A stretch of 64,000 bases of DNA from Alkalibacterium sp. MB6 (GCF_009935905.1 NZ_PREX01000001.1:153742-217741); one strand, 5' to 3'. Shown: positions 46,206-56,449, numbered from the stretch's first letter. The notes: generated by a model from the letters alone, not told the origin. A program made the numbers and translations.

Positions 46206-47608
46206 TACTGTTCACCACTCTTTCGTTGACGGATGCGTTTCAGTCTTTCTTTAAAGGCTTGTTCAACTTCATTACTAACTGGTTCATCTTTACGTTCTGT
46301 TTCATAAGCCCATTCTGGTAAAGTTTCTTTTCTGACGTTTCTATTTGAATACTGATTCCCTTTATGACTTGCTTTTGATTTAGGAGTAGCAGATGCTTGA
46401 GTCGACGCATACAACTCTTTGACTTTTTGCATCGCTTCTTCAGGCGATTTCACTTGTTTTTGTGCCCAATCATTGGCTATTTTCATAGCAAAGCCTTTAT
46501 CCAAGGTTGGTGAGTTTTTAATGATTAAAACATAGTTGATTAAAATATTAATAACTGCTGCTGATAAAGGCGCTTGTTCTATCAGTTCTTTCAACACCCA
46601 AGACTCATTGCTTGAAACGAATCCACCTTTTTGTTCTTTAATTGATTCAAGGTAAGCATAGGGTTTCGTTTGTTCAGCATGCAAAATAATTTCGATTTCT
46701 TCTGTTGAATACCCTTTTTGCTTCAATTCATTCAGTCGGAAGGTTTGCTCTTTGGCTGTTTTTTCTTCTTCTTCAAATAAATTGCCCCTACTATTAGTCG
46801 AATGGAGGTAGTGGTCTTGAATCAATCGAGTCAATTTTGATTCACTGACTTGTCCTGTCCCAACATCAGCAGCCTCCAATACAAATCGCTGCATATCTAA
46901 CTCGTTTATCCCGTATATTGTATGGAAAGTGAAGATTAATTTCTTAATAGAAGCATCGATTGATGCGGTTGAAACGAATTGCCGATTAATCCCCTCTTTG
47001 AAAAATGCCCAATCAAAGTCACTTTCTTTCATCACTTGTTCACTCAAAGAGAGCGGCTTGACATCGCTAGTTAGTCGAGTATCTTTAGTCACGGTTTGAC
47101 TCATTTTATCCATATTGACATGAACCACATCACCAAAGGACTTAGTTATATCGACGTAATCTTCCAGTTCTATTTTTTGACTAGTAAAGCGATCTTCTAA
47201 TTCTATAACCAGTCGTTGCCCAACTTTTTCTGTCAAGAGCATGCTAAGCAGCGGATCACTGAAAAACTGTTCCGGTGTCATCGGCGCTTCAATTGCAATT
47301 TTATAATCATGACGGTTCTCACTGTGCTGAAAGACGTTTAGTAAACCATAAGCTTCCAGTTTGATACGAGCTTCATAAAATTCCTTAATTCCTATATCAA
47401 GTTGACTCAATATGTCAGATAAGAAGACGACTGGAGAGGAGTGAGTCACAACATATTCATTCATTAAAAAATATAAACTGACTGCTTGTATACTGGTTAA
47501 GGGTTGGTATAAAGAGACTACTGTCCGTTTATCTAAATCAGACAACAGTCTTGACTGACTTATTTGTAAGGTATCTCTTGGACTAATTTCTTTCCATGGG
47601 TAATTCAT
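46205..47608 (-). CDS. dnaB: Replication initiation and membrane attachment protein DnaB
   Basis: Gram-positive helicase co-loader acting with DnaD and DnaI (not the helicase). The start is ATG at 47608 (MNYPWKEISP) after AAAGGATATGA, giving 467 residues. It shows two DnaB/DnaD-like regions, the N-terminal winged-helix part and a C-terminal part with GYSTEEIEIILH and EAMQKVKELY, with a polar low-complexity stretch (about 405-440). Coupled to dnaI. Confidence 0.9.
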   Translation of the reverse strand: MNYPWKEISPRDTLQISQSRLLSDLDKRTVVSLYQPLTSIQAVSLYFLMNEYVVTHSSPVVFLSDILSQLDIGIKEFYEARIKLEAYGLLNVFQHSENRHDYKIAIEAPMTPEQFFSDPLLSMLLTEKVGQRLVIELEDRFTSQKIELEDYVDITKSFGDVVHVNMDKMSQTVTKDTRLTSDVKPLSLSEQVMKESDFDWAFFKEGINRQFVSTASIDASIKKLIFTFHTIYGINELDMQRFVLEAADVGTGQVSESKLTRLIQDHYLHSTNSRGNLFEEEEKTAKEQTFRLNELKQKGYSTEEIEIILHAEQTKPYAYLESIKEQKGGFVSSNESWVLKELIEQAPLSAAVINILINYVLIIKNSPTLDKGFAMKIANDWAQKQVKSPEEAMQKVKELYASTQASATPKSKASHKGNQYSNRNVRKETLPEWAYETERKDEPVSNEVEQAFKERLKRIRQRKSGEQ

Positions 47609-47703
47609 CGTCTCATATCCTTTCACATACGTTCAGCTGTCAGACTAGTATCTGAGACGATTGACGTCTTTTTCGTTTTACTTGATTGGCATGACTAGTC
47701 ACC

Positions 47704-48168
47704 TTAATGATCTTTTCGTTTTTTTTCGAGTTCCTGCATTTCCTGCATGAATACCCCAATATCTTTAAATTGTCTATACACACTCGCAAAGCGGATGTAG
47801 GCAACGTCATCTAAATGAGCTAATTCTTCCATGACATATTCACCAATTTTAGTTGATGGCACTTCACTGGCACCATAATCTCTAATTTTATGCTCCACTT
47901 TATTGACAATGTTCTCTTGGTCTTCAGCTGCCACAGGCCTTTTTTCGCAAGCTCGTCTAATCCCTCTAAGCAACTTTTCTCTGCTGAATTCTTCTCGGTT
48001 TCCATTTTTTTTCACTACAAGAATTGCGCTTTGTTCAACTCGCTCAAAAGTGGTGAAACGATAATTGCATTCTTCGCACTCTCTTCTGCGTCGAATCGCC
48101 TTTCCGTCATCAGTCGGTCTGCTGTCTACTACTCGGCTTCCATTATTGTGGCACTTTGGACAATGCAT
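47704..48168 (-). CDS. nrdR: Transcriptional repressor NrdR
   Basis: Zinc-ribbon plus ATP-cone repressor of ribonucleotide reductase operons. 154 residues with C3, C6, C31 and C34 (MHCPKC...CEEC) and an ATP-cone at about 49-139 ([20 protein letters not shown]). Its target nrd genes are not in the window. It lies between coaE and dnaB, as in many Firmicutes. Confidence 0.97.
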   Translation of the reverse strand: MHCPKCHNNGSRVVDSRPTDDGKAIRRRRECEECNYRFTTFERVEQSAILVVKKNGNREEFSREKLLRGIRRACEKRPVAAEDQENIVNKVEHKIRDYGASEVPSTKIGEYVMEELAHLDDVAYIRFASVYRQFKDIGVFMQEMQELEKKRKDH

Positions 48169-48204
48169 GGTTTTCAGTCCTTTACTATTGAATTCTTACT
48201 CTTA

Positions 48205-48825
48205 TTATACCATAGGTATGTCAGGCGCACTAAACCCTTTTTGGATGATCCACTCATGAACTTGTTCTTTCGTTTTCTCTATGGTTCCGGTGTTATCAAT
48301 AATGGTATCTGCCTTAGCAACTTTGTCCTCCATCGCCCACTGAGAACGAATTCTAGCTTCGGCTTCAGGAACACTCAGTTGATCCCTAGTCATTAACCGT
48401 TTGATCTGGGTAGCTTGGTCAACATAAACTAACATCACTTCGTCCACTCTTTGGTCATAACCCGTTTCAAATAAAAGAGGGATATCCATCACAATCAAGT
48501 CGTGTCCAGCGTCAATGAGACTTTGCTTCTCCTTTTCCATCAACTGATAGACTGCCCCATGGACGATTTGATTTAAATCACTGAGTTTCTTTGAGTCATG
48601 AAAAACAATTGAACCTAATTTTTTTCTATTTAATGTGCCATCTTCTTTTATAACAGATACACCAAAGGTTTCTGATACCTTTTTTAATGTATCCGATCCC
48701 GGCTTCATCACTTCTCTTGCTACTATATCAGCATCAATGACCGGTATAGTCAATGACTGAAAAAAACGACTGACCGTTGATTTGCCAGAAGCAATGCCAC
48801 CGGTTAACCCTAAAATTAATGTCAT
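48205..48825 (-). CDS. coaE: Dephospho-CoA kinase
   Basis: Last step of CoA synthesis: phosphorylation of the ribose 3'-OH of dephospho-CoA. The start is ATG at 48825 (MTLILGLTGG) after AAGGGATG, 206 residues. P-loop GLTGGIASGKST at 6-17; D-x-D-type VIDADIVAREV; lid region with RLMTRD. It overlaps the mutM frame end region by none and follows it by 14 nt. Confidence 0.95.
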   Translation of the reverse strand: MTLILGLTGGIASGKSTVSRFFQSLTIPVIDADIVAREVMKPGSDTLKKVSETFGVSVIKEDGTLNRKKLGSIVFHDSKKLSDLNQIVHGAVYQLMEKEKQSLIDAGHDLIVMDIPLLFETGYDQRVDEVMLVYVDQATQIKRLMTRDQLSVPEAEARIRSQWAMEDKVAKADTIIDNTGTIEKTKEQVHEWIIQKGFSAPDIPMV

Positions 48826-48839
48826 GTTTATCATCCCTT

Positions 48840-49661
48840 TTATGTTTGGCACACTGGACAATAGTGTGTCCCTCTCTGTGCTACTTTTCCCTTAACAAAA
48901 GGCGTGTGACAATTTGGACAAGGTTCCCCTGTTTTCCCGTATACCTTCAGCTGAGATTGATAGCTTCCTTCTTGACCGTAGGCATTAGCGTAGGTCCGTA
49001 TAGTGGTTCCACCCGAAGCCACTGCTTGCGTCATAATGGAAACAATCGCTTCTTTTAATAAAGCAATGTCATCCGGCGTTAGCGTATTTGCTTGGCGCTC
49101 TGGGTGGACTTTGGCTCGAAACAAGATTTCATCTGCGTAGATATTCCCAATACCAGTAACCATCTTCTGATCCAGTAAGCAGGATTTTATAGAGCGTTGA
49201 CGTTTCTTTAAGAAACGGTGAAGGTGGTCATCAGTTAAACTAGTCTCGAAAGGCTCCGGACCTAAATCTCGTAATGAGGGATGCTCGAACGCTGATAGTT
49301 TTGGAGTCAAACTCATCTTTCCGAATTTCCTCACATCTAAGTACCTTAACTCTGTTCCGTCATCTAACGAAAAGAGGACGTGGGTATGCTTCGTTAATGG
49401 AGCCTCTGACGTTTCTACTTTAAATTTCCCTTCCATTCGCAAATGGCTGATAAGCATGTCTGAGGTTAACTCAAACAAGAGAAACTTTCCTCGTCTTCCC
49501 ACTGATTCAATACGCTGACCTATTATCTGTCGCTTAAATGTATCGACTGACGGATCTTTTATTATATTATCCCATAATACGTTTACTGCTTTGATTCGCT
49601 TACCAACAACTAAGTGTTCTAAGCCCTGCCTAACACTTTCTACTTCTGGTAATTCTGGCAC
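48840..49661 (-). CDS. mutM: Formamidopyrimidine-DNA glycosylase
   Basis: Bifunctional glycosylase/AP lyase removing 8-oxoguanine. The start must be GTG at 49661 because the mature enzyme needs Pro2 (GTG CCA GAA: MPELPEVE); the open frame runs three codons further and misses this. 273 residues with P2 and E3, H2TH region (MVTGIGNIYADEILF), and a C-terminal zinc finger CPNC...CPVC. The ribosome-binding site AGAGGTGA precedes it. Confidence 0.97.
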   Translation of the reverse strand: MPELPEVESVRQGLEHLVVGKRIKAVNVLWDNIIKDPSVDTFKRQIIGQRIESVGRRGKFLLFELTSDMLISHLRMEGKFKVETSEAPLTKHTHVLFSLDDGTELRYLDVRKFGKMSLTPKLSAFEHPSLRDLGPEPFETSLTDDHLHRFLKKRQRSIKSCLLDQKMVTGIGNIYADEILFRAKVHPERQANTLTPDDIALLKEAIVSIMTQAVASGGTTIRTYANAYGQEGSYQSQLKVYGKTGEPCPNCHTPFVKGKVAQRGTHYCPVCQT

Positions 49662-49739
49662 CCGTTTCACCTCTCATTAATATTCATACTTTTTTTATTC
49701 CTTCTACTCTTCTTGTCTACTCGGTTAAAGCTTAACATG

Positions 49740-49770
49740 AAAAAAAGCGAGTGAATACCCGCTTTTTTTC
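49740..49770 (-). terminator. Terminator after polA
   Basis: On the minus strand AAAGCGGGT-type arm pairs with A-C-TCGCTTT, with T runs on both flanks. It separates polA from mutM. Confidence 0.7.
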
Positions 49771-49786
49771 TTTCCATTCACTTTCT

Positions 49787-52450
49787 TTATTTGGCATCGT
49801 ACCAACTGTCGCCAAAGCTACTTTCCACTTTTAGTGGAACAGTTAGATCGACCGCATGCTCCATGACCTCTTTAACTAATGTTTCCAATTGCTCAATTTC
49901 AGACTCTGGTGCTTCAAAGATTAATTCATCATGGACTTGAAGAAGCATGGTTGCTTCCAAACCTTCACTCTTAATCCGTTTGTTCATCTCAATCATGGCC
50001 ATTTTCAAGATGTCAGCCGCACTGCCTTGAATCGGCGTATTCATGGCTGTTCGTTCAGCGAATGAGCGCAAATTGAAGTTTCTTGAATTAATATCTGGCA
50101 AATAACGACGTCTGTTGAATAATGTCTCAACATACCCTTTTTCTTTAGCCTCTCGAATGACTGTATCAATAAACTGTTTAACTCCTGGGAAGCGATCAAA
50201 ATACGTATCAATATAATTCTGAGCTTCTTTACGAGTGATGTTCAAATTTTGAGATAGACCATAGTCACTAATCCCATAAACGATTCCGAAGTTTACAGCT
50301 TTCGCATCGCGACGCATATTTGATGTGATATCTTTCGCATCTTTTACGTCAAACACTCGCATCGCTGTAGTTGTATGAATATCTTCATTATCCATAAAGG
50401 CTTTAATAAAGTGCTCATCTTCGGAAATATGAGCTAGTATGCGTAGTTCGATTTGAGAGTAGTCGGAGGCAAATATTTTCCACCCTTTTTGTCTTGGAAC
50501 AAACGCTTGTCTAATTTTACGCCCTTCTTCCAAACGGACAGGAATATTTTGTAAGTTCGGATCAACAGAACTCAATCGACCTGTACGCGCAACGGTTTGT
50601 AAATAGCGTGTATGGATTTTGCTTGTTTGAGGGTCAATGACTTTCAGTAACCCTTCAATGTACGTCGATTGAATTTTGGATATCTGTCTGTATTGTAAAA
50701 TGTGTTCGACTATAGGCGCTTGGTCTTGTAATTTCTCCAATACATCTTGAGCTGTTGAATATCCGGTTTTGGTTTTCTTGATAACTGGGTAGCCCATCTT
50801 TTCAAATAGAATCACACCTAATTGTTTTGGAGAGTTGATATTAAACGTCTCTCCGGCTTCTTCGAATATTCTCTCCTCAATCGATTCAAGAATACCTTTA
50901 AACTCTTCTTTCATCGTTTCTAGACGATCAGCGTCTACCGTAATCCCTTGAATTTCCATGTCTGCAAGGACTAATGCTAAAGGCATTTCCATTTCTTTAA
51001 GCAATTCATCTTGATTATTCTCAGATATATCTTTAGCCATTTTATCGGCTAACTCTTGAATCGCTAAAACTTTTCTAGCTAAATGGTCATACATTAAGGT
51101 TAAGTCTTCAGGTAATTTAATTTTCTTTCCTTTACCGTAGACGACTTCATCTGGCATGACGCCATCGTAACCATGCTTTTTAGCCACATCCGTCACATCG
51201 CCCCCACTGCTGTCTTCTGCCGTCAGCAAATAAGAGGCGAGCATCACATCAAAGTTGACACCTTTAAGTACCATGTCTTTGTGATTTAAAGCCACGTACG
51301 TTGCTTTAACATCATAGACCTGTTTCGTCATCTTTTCATCTTCAATCCATGACTTAAAAGCATCAGAAGAAAAAGCTGTAGAAGGACTAGCGACGTATAC
51401 TTTATCTTTATCGCCCCATGCCACTGATACAACTTCCGACTGATGATAGTTTTCAGTAAGCATTTCAAGATATAATGCCATCTCATTCTTAAACATATTT
51501 GTTGTTATCTCTTCAACAAAGTCGTAATCGACCTCGACCGCTTCTTCAGCCAGTTGTTCCATGTAGTCTTCCGTGTCCAGCTTTTGAAGATGCGAATTAA
51601 AGTCCATTTCTTTATAAAAAGCGATAAGAGCCTCCATGTTGTAGCCTGTGTATCCTAAATCATCGAGTGTAATAGTTATAGGCGCCTTTACATCAATCGT
51701 TGCTAATTGTTTACTCATAAAGGCTGTGTCTTTTTCGTTAATCAAATTTTCTTTACGTTTAGACTTCTTCATATCATCTATGTTCTCATAAAGATTCTCA
51801 ACTGACCCATACTCATGAAGCAACTTCAGTGCTGTTTTTTCACCAATGTTAGTCACACCTGGTATATTGTCGGAAGCATCTCCAGCTAGTCCTTTCATAT
51901 CAATGATTTGCTCAGGACTAATCCCCATCTCTTCCATGATCGAATCTTTCGTGTATTCCTTTAAATCGCTGACCCCTTTTTTAGTAATATCAACTCTGAC
52001 AGAATCTGAAGCTAATTGCGTCAAATCTCGGTCCCCAGTTAATATAACGACGTCAAACCCTTTTGTTTCAGCTTCTTTGGCTAGCGTACCAATAATATCA
52101 TCGGCTTCGTAGTTTGGTAGTTGATAGTTTTTCAGCCCGAAACCCTTTAGTAAATCGGGGAAAAAAGGGAGTTGCTCAGCAAATTCAGGAGGCATTTTTG
52201 AGCGGCCACCTTTGTATTCTTTAAATTGTTCGTGACGGAAAGTTGTTTTACCCGCATCGAAAGCCACTAATGCATGTGTTGGTTGTTCTTTGTTAACAAT
52301 GACTTCCAACATATTGTGAAAGCCGTACATCGCATTCGTGTGTAACCCATTTTTATTTTTCATTCGCTCCAATTGACTGTGTAAGCCATAAAATGCTCTA
52401 AAGGCAACACTGTGTCCATCAATTAATAATAACTTTTGTTTATTGGCCAA
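49787..52450 (-). CDS. polA: DNA polymerase I
   Basis: Gap-filling repair polymerase that removes Okazaki primers. 887 residues: 5'-3' exonuclease (about 1-290, LLIDGHSVAFRAFYG, NYEADDIIG), an inactive 3'-5' exonuclease-like domain (about 310-470), and the polymerase domain with motif A FASDYSQIELR, motif B RRDAKAVNFGIVYG, motif C LQVHDEL. At the exonuclease I position the acidic pair is replaced by YLEMLTENYH, as in other Firmicutes. The start is TTG at 52450 after GGGAGATG. Confidence 0.97.
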   Translation of the reverse strand: MANKQKLLLIDGHSVAFRAFYGLHSQLERMKNKNGLHTNAMYGFHNMLEVIVNKEQPTHALVAFDAGKTTFRHEQFKEYKGGRSKMPPEFAEQLPFFPDLLKGFGLKNYQLPNYEADDIIGTLAKEAETKGFDVVILTGDRDLTQLASDSVRVDITKKGVSDLKEYTKDSIMEEMGISPEQIIDMKGLAGDASDNIPGVTNIGEKTALKLLHEYGSVENLYENIDDMKKSKRKENLINEKDTAFMSKQLATIDVKAPITITLDDLGYTGYNMEALIAFYKEMDFNSHLQKLDTEDYMEQLAEEAVEVDYDFVEEITTNMFKNEMALYLEMLTENYHQSEVVSVAWGDKDKVYVASPSTAFSSDAFKSWIEDEKMTKQVYDVKATYVALNHKDMVLKGVNFDVMLASYLLTAEDSSGGDVTDVAKKHGYDGVMPDEVVYGKGKKIKLPEDLTLMYDHLARKVLAIQELADKMAKDISENNQDELLKEMEMPLALVLADMEIQGITVDADRLETMKEEFKGILESIEERIFEEAGETFNINSPKQLGVILFEKMGYPVIKKTKTGYSTAQDVLEKLQDQAPIVEHILQYRQISKIQSTYIEGLLKVIDPQTSKIHTRYLQTVARTGRLSSVDPNLQNIPVRLEEGRKIRQAFVPRQKGWKIFASDYSQIELRILAHISEDEHFIKAFMDNEDIHTTTAMRVFDVKDAKDITSNMRRDAKAVNFGIVYGISDYGLSQNLNITRKEAQNYIDTYFDRFPGVKQFIDTVIREAKEKGYVETLFNRRRYLPDINSRNFNLRSFAERTAMNTPIQGSAADILKMAMIEMNKRIKSEGLEATMLLQVHDELIFEAPESEIEQLETLVKEVMEHAVDLTVPLKVESSFGDSWYDAK

Positions 52451-52508
52451 TTTTTTTCATCTCCCAGTTATATCTTCCTATAGCTATAGTATCAAACTTC
52501 AACGAATA

Positions 52509-52600
52509 GAAAAAGAGAAGGTACTCACTTAGAGATATAAATACGTGATGAACATAGACTGTTCTTTAACGTATTTACTTCCAGTGAGCCCCTTCTCTTT
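52509..52600 (-). terminator. Compound terminator after murC
   Basis: On the minus strand AAAGAGAAGG and CTCACT pair with AGTGAG and CCTTCTCTTT, with inner AAATACGT/ACGTATTT and GAACA/TGTTC stems, followed by Ts. Confidence 0.75.
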
Positions 52601-52612
52601 GGGTGTCTCTAT

Positions 52613-53941
52613 TTAATTTTGTGCTTCCGTTTGGCTGAGTATTTTTTCAAATGCCAACTCGAACTTCTCAATATCGCCGGCACCCATGAATACAACCACT
52701 TGGTTACGGTGCTTAAGCAAAGGAGACACATCTTCTACAGTCACAATGCCTTTGCCTTTTTCCGTTTTATCCAGCAAGTCTTCTATCGTAATATCTCCAT
52801 CCAACTCTCTAGCAGAGGTAAATATATCACAGAGATAAACGGCGTCAGCTAAATCCAATGCCTCGCCAAATTCGCTAAGCATAGCAACCGTTCGGCTAAA
52901 GGTGTGCGGTTGGAAGACAGCTACGATTTCTTTATCCGGGTACTTTTGATGTGCCGCGTCCAAAGTTGCCTTGATCTCTGCTGGATGATGGGCATAGTCG
53001 TCAATAATGACTGTATCCATCACATTTTTCTCAGTAAATCGTCTCTTTACACCTTGGAAACTCATCAAACGCTCTTTCACTTTCTCAGCGCTCAATCCCT
53101 CATAATGAGCGAAAGCAATGACCCCTAAAGCATTTTGTATATTGTGCTTACCGAAAGATGGAATAGTGAAGCGCCCATAGAAATCGTCTCTCACATAAAC
53201 ATCAAATTCAGATCCCTTTGTCGACCGCTTGACATTTTTAGCCTGAAAATCGTTATAATCATCAAAACCATAAAACACAATCGGCACGCTAGCGTGTAGT
53301 TGTTGAAGCCGTGGGTCATCTCCACAGGCAAAAATAGCTTTTTTGATTTGAGAAGAGAATTCTTTAAATGCATCTTCAACATCTTCTATGCTTGTGTAAT
53401 AATCTGGATGGTCATAATCAATATTCGTTATAATAGCGTAGTCTGAAGCGTAAGCTAAAAAATGTCTTCTGTATTCACATGCTTCAAGCACAAAATACTC
53501 AGCATCTCTTTCACCTTTACCCGTTCCATCACCAATTAGATAACTCGTCCCTTTTATGCCACTTAGGACATGAGCTAGTAATCCCGTCGTGCTTGTTTTC
53601 CCATGTGAACCCGTCACGGATACACTGGTAAACTCACTGCTCAACTCACCAAGGAAATCATGGTATCGTTTAACAGGCAACCCTAACTCTTTCGCTTTGA
53701 CAATTTCTTCATGCGTATCAGGGAAAGCATTCCCTGCAATGATAATCATGTTGTCTTTTATATTATTCTCATCAAATAGGTAGATGGGAATGTTTGCATC
53801 TTCGATGTTTTTTTGAGTGAAAAAGTATTTTTTAACGTCTGACCCTTGCACTTTAAACCCTTTATCGTGCAGTATTAGAGCTAACGCACTCATGCCGGAT
53901 CCTTTAATCCCCACGAAATGGTATATTATTTCTTGATTCAT
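52613..53941 (-). CDS. murC: UDP-N-acetylmuramate--L-alanine ligase
   Basis: First Mur ligase; adds L-Ala to UDP-MurNAc. The start is ATG at 53941 ([20 protein letters not shown]), 442 residues; the ATG six codons earlier overlaps the GGAGG ribosome-binding site. N-domain loop [10 protein letters not shown]-loop [13 protein letters not shown], and [10 protein letters not shown] in the ligand-binding half. It is outside the dcw cluster, next to the SftA-like gene, as in Bacillus and Lactobacillales. Confidence 0.97.
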   Translation of the reverse strand: MNQEIIYHFVGIKGSGMSALALILHDKGFKVQGSDVKKYFFTQKNIEDANIPIYLFDENNIKDNMIIIAGNAFPDTHEEIVKAKELGLPVKRYHDFLGELSSEFTSVSVTGSHGKTSTTGLLAHVLSGIKGTSYLIGDGTGKGERDAEYFVLEACEYRRHFLAYASDYAIITNIDYDHPDYYTSIEDVEDAFKEFSSQIKKAIFACGDDPRLQQLHASVPIVFYGFDDYNDFQAKNVKRSTKGSEFDVYVRDDFYGRFTIPSFGKHNIQNALGVIAFAHYEGLSAEKVKERLMSFQGVKRRFTEKNVMDTVIIDDYAHHPAEIKATLDAAHQKYPDKEIVAVFQPHTFSRTVAMLSEFGEALDLADAVYLCDIFTSARELDGDITIEDLLDKTEKGKGIVTVEDVSPLLKHRNQVVVFMGAGDIEKFELAFEKILSQTEAQN

Positions 53942-54080
53942 TTGCAATAAAGCCTCCATATAATCCTGTGTCGTAAAATTGCGCCATGGTATACTATAAT
54001 TGAAATGAGGAAAAAAAGCTAGTAGTATTGGCTTCTCAATTTAATCCATAATCAAATTAACGATTCTCTGTCATAAACTC

Positions 54081-54674
54081 TTATTTCCCATTTTTCCTAG
54101 GATGAAAAAGTCCTGGCACTTCGCTTTTCCCACTATTATTGCCACTTTTTTCTTCTTCAATAATGGCTGCTAATGTTCGGTGCAAGCCGTAGCCTCTTTT
54201 AATTTGCGGTTTTAGAGCCACTTTAGCTCGATTATCATTTGCTTTTGACAGCTCCTTTGCTGGCTGCACCTTATCTTTATTTACATCCATTTGACGGTTT
54301 TCTTCAAATCCCCACTGCGCACTAACCTCAGGAGGCACATGGTCTTCATAAAAGATAAATTCAGCAGGTTTCTTGACCATATCATCTTTTAATTGACTAT
54401 ATTTCGGTTCTTGTTTTTTTGCTTTCGGACGTTTATATCCGTATACAGGTGACGGTACCTTACTCACTTCAAAAGGAGGAGAAATAGTCTTGCGCTCAAA
54501 ACTATCCTCTTTTGTCGATAAATAATCTTTAAACTCTTTTTCTAATTCGTCCCTACTCTTTAAGTGCTTTGGTAAGTCATGTGATTCATTAAAGGACAAT
54601 GCTTTTGCCCGGTCAGACTCTTCGTTTCTTCTTTTTAAAGACGATTCAAAAAAATCGTTTTTGTTATTCGACAT
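54081..54674 (-). CDS. SftA-like protein reduced to the N-terminal linker
   Basis: 197-residue hydrophilic protein with no membrane segment and no ATPase motif. It occupies the place (between ytpR and murC) where Firmicutes encode the soluble DNA translocase SftA (YtpS). It keeps a VPSPVYGYKRPK stretch near 73-84, which resembles the linker of SftA, and a Lys-rich C-terminal part, but it lacks the Walker A/B FtsK core (about 500 residues). The frame is intact and has a strong AGGAGG site, so it is probably expressed. SftA kinship is inferred from locus and linker motif. Confidence 0.55.
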   Translation of the reverse strand: MSNNKNDFFESSLKRRNEESDRAKALSFNESHDLPKHLKSRDELEKEFKDYLSTKEDSFERKTISPPFEVSKVPSPVYGYKRPKAKKQEPKYSQLKDDMVKKPAEFIFYEDHVPPEVSAQWGFEENRQMDVNKDKVQPAKELSKANDNRAKVALKPQIKRGYGLHRTLAAIIEEEKSGNNSGKSEVPGLFHPRKNGK

Positions 54675-54703
54675 AGCCTCCCCCTCCTAACTGAGTATGC
54701 TGA

Positions 54704-55318
54704 TTACTGTTTAAACTGAAACGGAAATCCAGTTGGTTCACTGTCATCCAGAACCATAATACCACTTGATTCTTGAGGCAGTCCTAATTCTCTAGCTGAA
54801 CAGATCATGCCTTCGCTCTTGACCCCTTTTAATTCACCCGGCCAAATAACCAGACCATCTGGCATCACTGCTCCGACTTTAGCGACAACTACTTTTTGCC
54901 CTTCTGCTATATTGCTTGCTCCACAGACAATTTGTAGGACTTCACCTTTATCGACCTCAGTTTCCGTTACATTTAAATGATCTGACCCTTCGACAGGTTT
55001 ACACGATTTCACATGACCAACAACAAATGTAGGGTCAGTGTTTTCAGTTAATGTCTTCTCTGCGCCAGCTTCTTCAAGCAATTGATTAACTACTTCAAGA
55101 TTTTTCCCTTCCAACGTAACAGGACCATTCGTTAATCCTTCCAAATAAGTTGACGCATTAAATACATTCACACCGACAACTTCTTTTGTCTTCTTGTCTC
55201 TAATTGTGACGGTGTCATTTCGTCTACCATATGATTGTTCTTGAAGATTGGTTTTTTTAAATAGTATCATTAATACATCATCTAATCCGTTATTATTGTA
55301 CGTGCTAATATACATCAT
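54704..55318 (-). CDS. ytpR: tRNA-binding domain protein YtpR
   Basis: 204 residues: an N-terminal DUF4479-type domain (1-95) and a C-terminal OB-fold tRNA-binding domain like that of PheT/EMAP (VVGHVKSCKPVEGSDHLNVTEV..., LQIVCGASNIAEGQKVVVA, GMICSARELGL). The function is unknown; binding of tRNA is inferred. It lies between the M42 peptidase and the SftA-like gene. Confidence 0.9.
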   Translation of the reverse strand: MMYISTYNNNGLDDVLMILFKKTNLQEQSYGRRNDTVTIRDKKTKEVVGVNVFNASTYLEGLTNGPVTLEGKNLEVVNQLLEEAGAEKTLTENTDPTFVVGHVKSCKPVEGSDHLNVTETEVDKGEVLQIVCGASNIAEGQKVVVAKVGAVMPDGLVIWPGELKGVKSEGMICSARELGLPQESSGIMVLDDSEPTGFPFQFKQ

Positions 55319-55355
55319 GTTATCTCCCTTTTTCTATTTTAACCCATTTAATGAA

Positions 55356-56429
55356 TTAAAACTGTTTTAGAGTATCAAGTACTGATTGATCGAAAGCTTT
55401 AACAAATTGATAAACCATTTCTTTAGCCGCTTCATAGTCGTCCATTCTGAATAAGGATTGGTGGGTATGAATATATCTGGCAGGTACACCAATCACTGCA
55501 CTTGGAATGCCTTCATTCATCTGATGAGCCGCCACTGCATCTGTCCCGCCTTTAGACACAAAGTACTGATAAGGAATATTGTTGCTTTCTGCTGTATCTA
55601 GAATAAACTCTTTCATTTCTTTTGATAGAATCATTCCTGGATCTTGAATGCGTAGTAAAAAGCCATCTCCTAATCTTCCAAAGGCTTCTTTGTCGCCATT
55701 CAAATCGTTGGCTGGCGAACAATCAACTGCCACAAAGGCATCTGGACGAAATTTCACTACTGCTCCTTTTGTCCCTCTTAAACCGACTTCTTCTTGAACA
55801 TTGGCTCCCGCAATCAAGGTGTTTGGAAGTGTCTCATTTTGAAGTTTTTTTAACAGTTCGAGCACTAAAGTTACACCATATCGGTTATCCCAAGCTTTTC
55901 CTAAAAATGTCTTTCCATTTGCCATTTCAATCGTTTCGACATCCGGTACAATTGGATCTCCTGGTCTGACTCCAAACGATTCAGCTTCTTCTTTGGATTC
56001 AAAACCACCGTCAAATAAAATACTATCAATCGATACACCAGATGATTCTTTGCCTTTTAATAAGTGAGGAGGAATCGATGACGATACAACTGGGTAATGC
56101 CCTTTAGCCGTTTGAATAACAAAGCGCTGTGCAGATACGACATAAGGATTCCATCCGCCCAAAGGCAATACCTTAAATAACCCTTTGGATGTGATAGAAG
56201 AGACCATAAATCCGACCTCATCCATATGAGCAGCTACCATTAATTTAGGTGCATCTTGTTTTTCTGACTGTTTAATCCCGAAAATACCACCCAGTCCATC
56301 TAATTGAATATCATCCACATAAGGAGTCATGTGCTCACGCATAAAGTCTCTGACCTCGTGCTCAAATCCGCTGACCCCTTTTAATTCAGTTGTTTGTTTA
56401 ATTAAGTCTCTCGTTTCATTCGTCATCAT
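55356..56429 (-). CDS. pepA: M42 family glutamyl aminopeptidase
   Basis: Cytosolic dinuclear zinc aminopeptidase of 357 residues (dodecameric in the family). Metal ligands H68 and D70 (VAAHMDEVGF), D in GKAWDNRYG, E pair in VQEEVGLRG, D in VAVDCSPA, and H in RYIHTHQ. Two adjacent ATGs; a strong GAGGGGG site lies 25 nt upstream, with a perfect hairpin (56435-56449) between it and the start. The locus (upstream of ytpR) matches Bacillus ytoP. Confidence 0.92.
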   Translation of the reverse strand: MMTNETRDLIKQTTELKGVSGFEHEVRDFMREHMTPYVDDIQLDGLGGIFGIKQSEKQDAPKLMVAAHMDEVGFMVSSITSKGLFKVLPLGGWNPYVVSAQRFVIQTAKGHYPVVSSSIPPHLLKGKESSGVSIDSILFDGGFESKEEAESFGVRPGDPIVPDVETIEMANGKTFLGKAWDNRYGVTLVLELLKKLQNETLPNTLIAGANVQEEVGLRGTKGAVVKFRPDAFVAVDCSPANDLNGDKEAFGRLGDGFLLRIQDPGMILSKEMKEFILDTAESNNIPYQYFVSKGGTDAVAAHQMNEGIPSAVIGVPARYIHTHQSLFRMDDYEAAKEMVYQFVKAFDQSVLDTLKQF

Positions 56430-56434
56430 ATTCT

Positions 56435-56449
56435 GTTGGCTTTGCCAAC
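56435..56449 (-). promoter_or_regulatory. Hairpin between Shine-Dalgarno sequence and pepA start
   Basis: On the minus strand GTTGGC-AAA-GCCAAC is a perfect 6-bp stem with a 3-nt loop. GAGGGGG lies 4 nt upstream and the ATG 5 nt downstream, so folding the hairpin brings the effective spacing from 25 to about 10 nt. Confidence 0.6.

Noticed and set aside
47640..47680. Plus-strand terminator-like hairpin AGACG-ATTGA-CGTCT plus Ts
   Set aside because: No plus-strand gene ends there; on the minus strand it has no T-run.
52467..52495. TTGATA-17-TATAAC as the polA promoter
   Set aside because: The start of transcription would fall inside the polA ribosome-binding site, so it cannot make a translatable leader; another promoter must be used.
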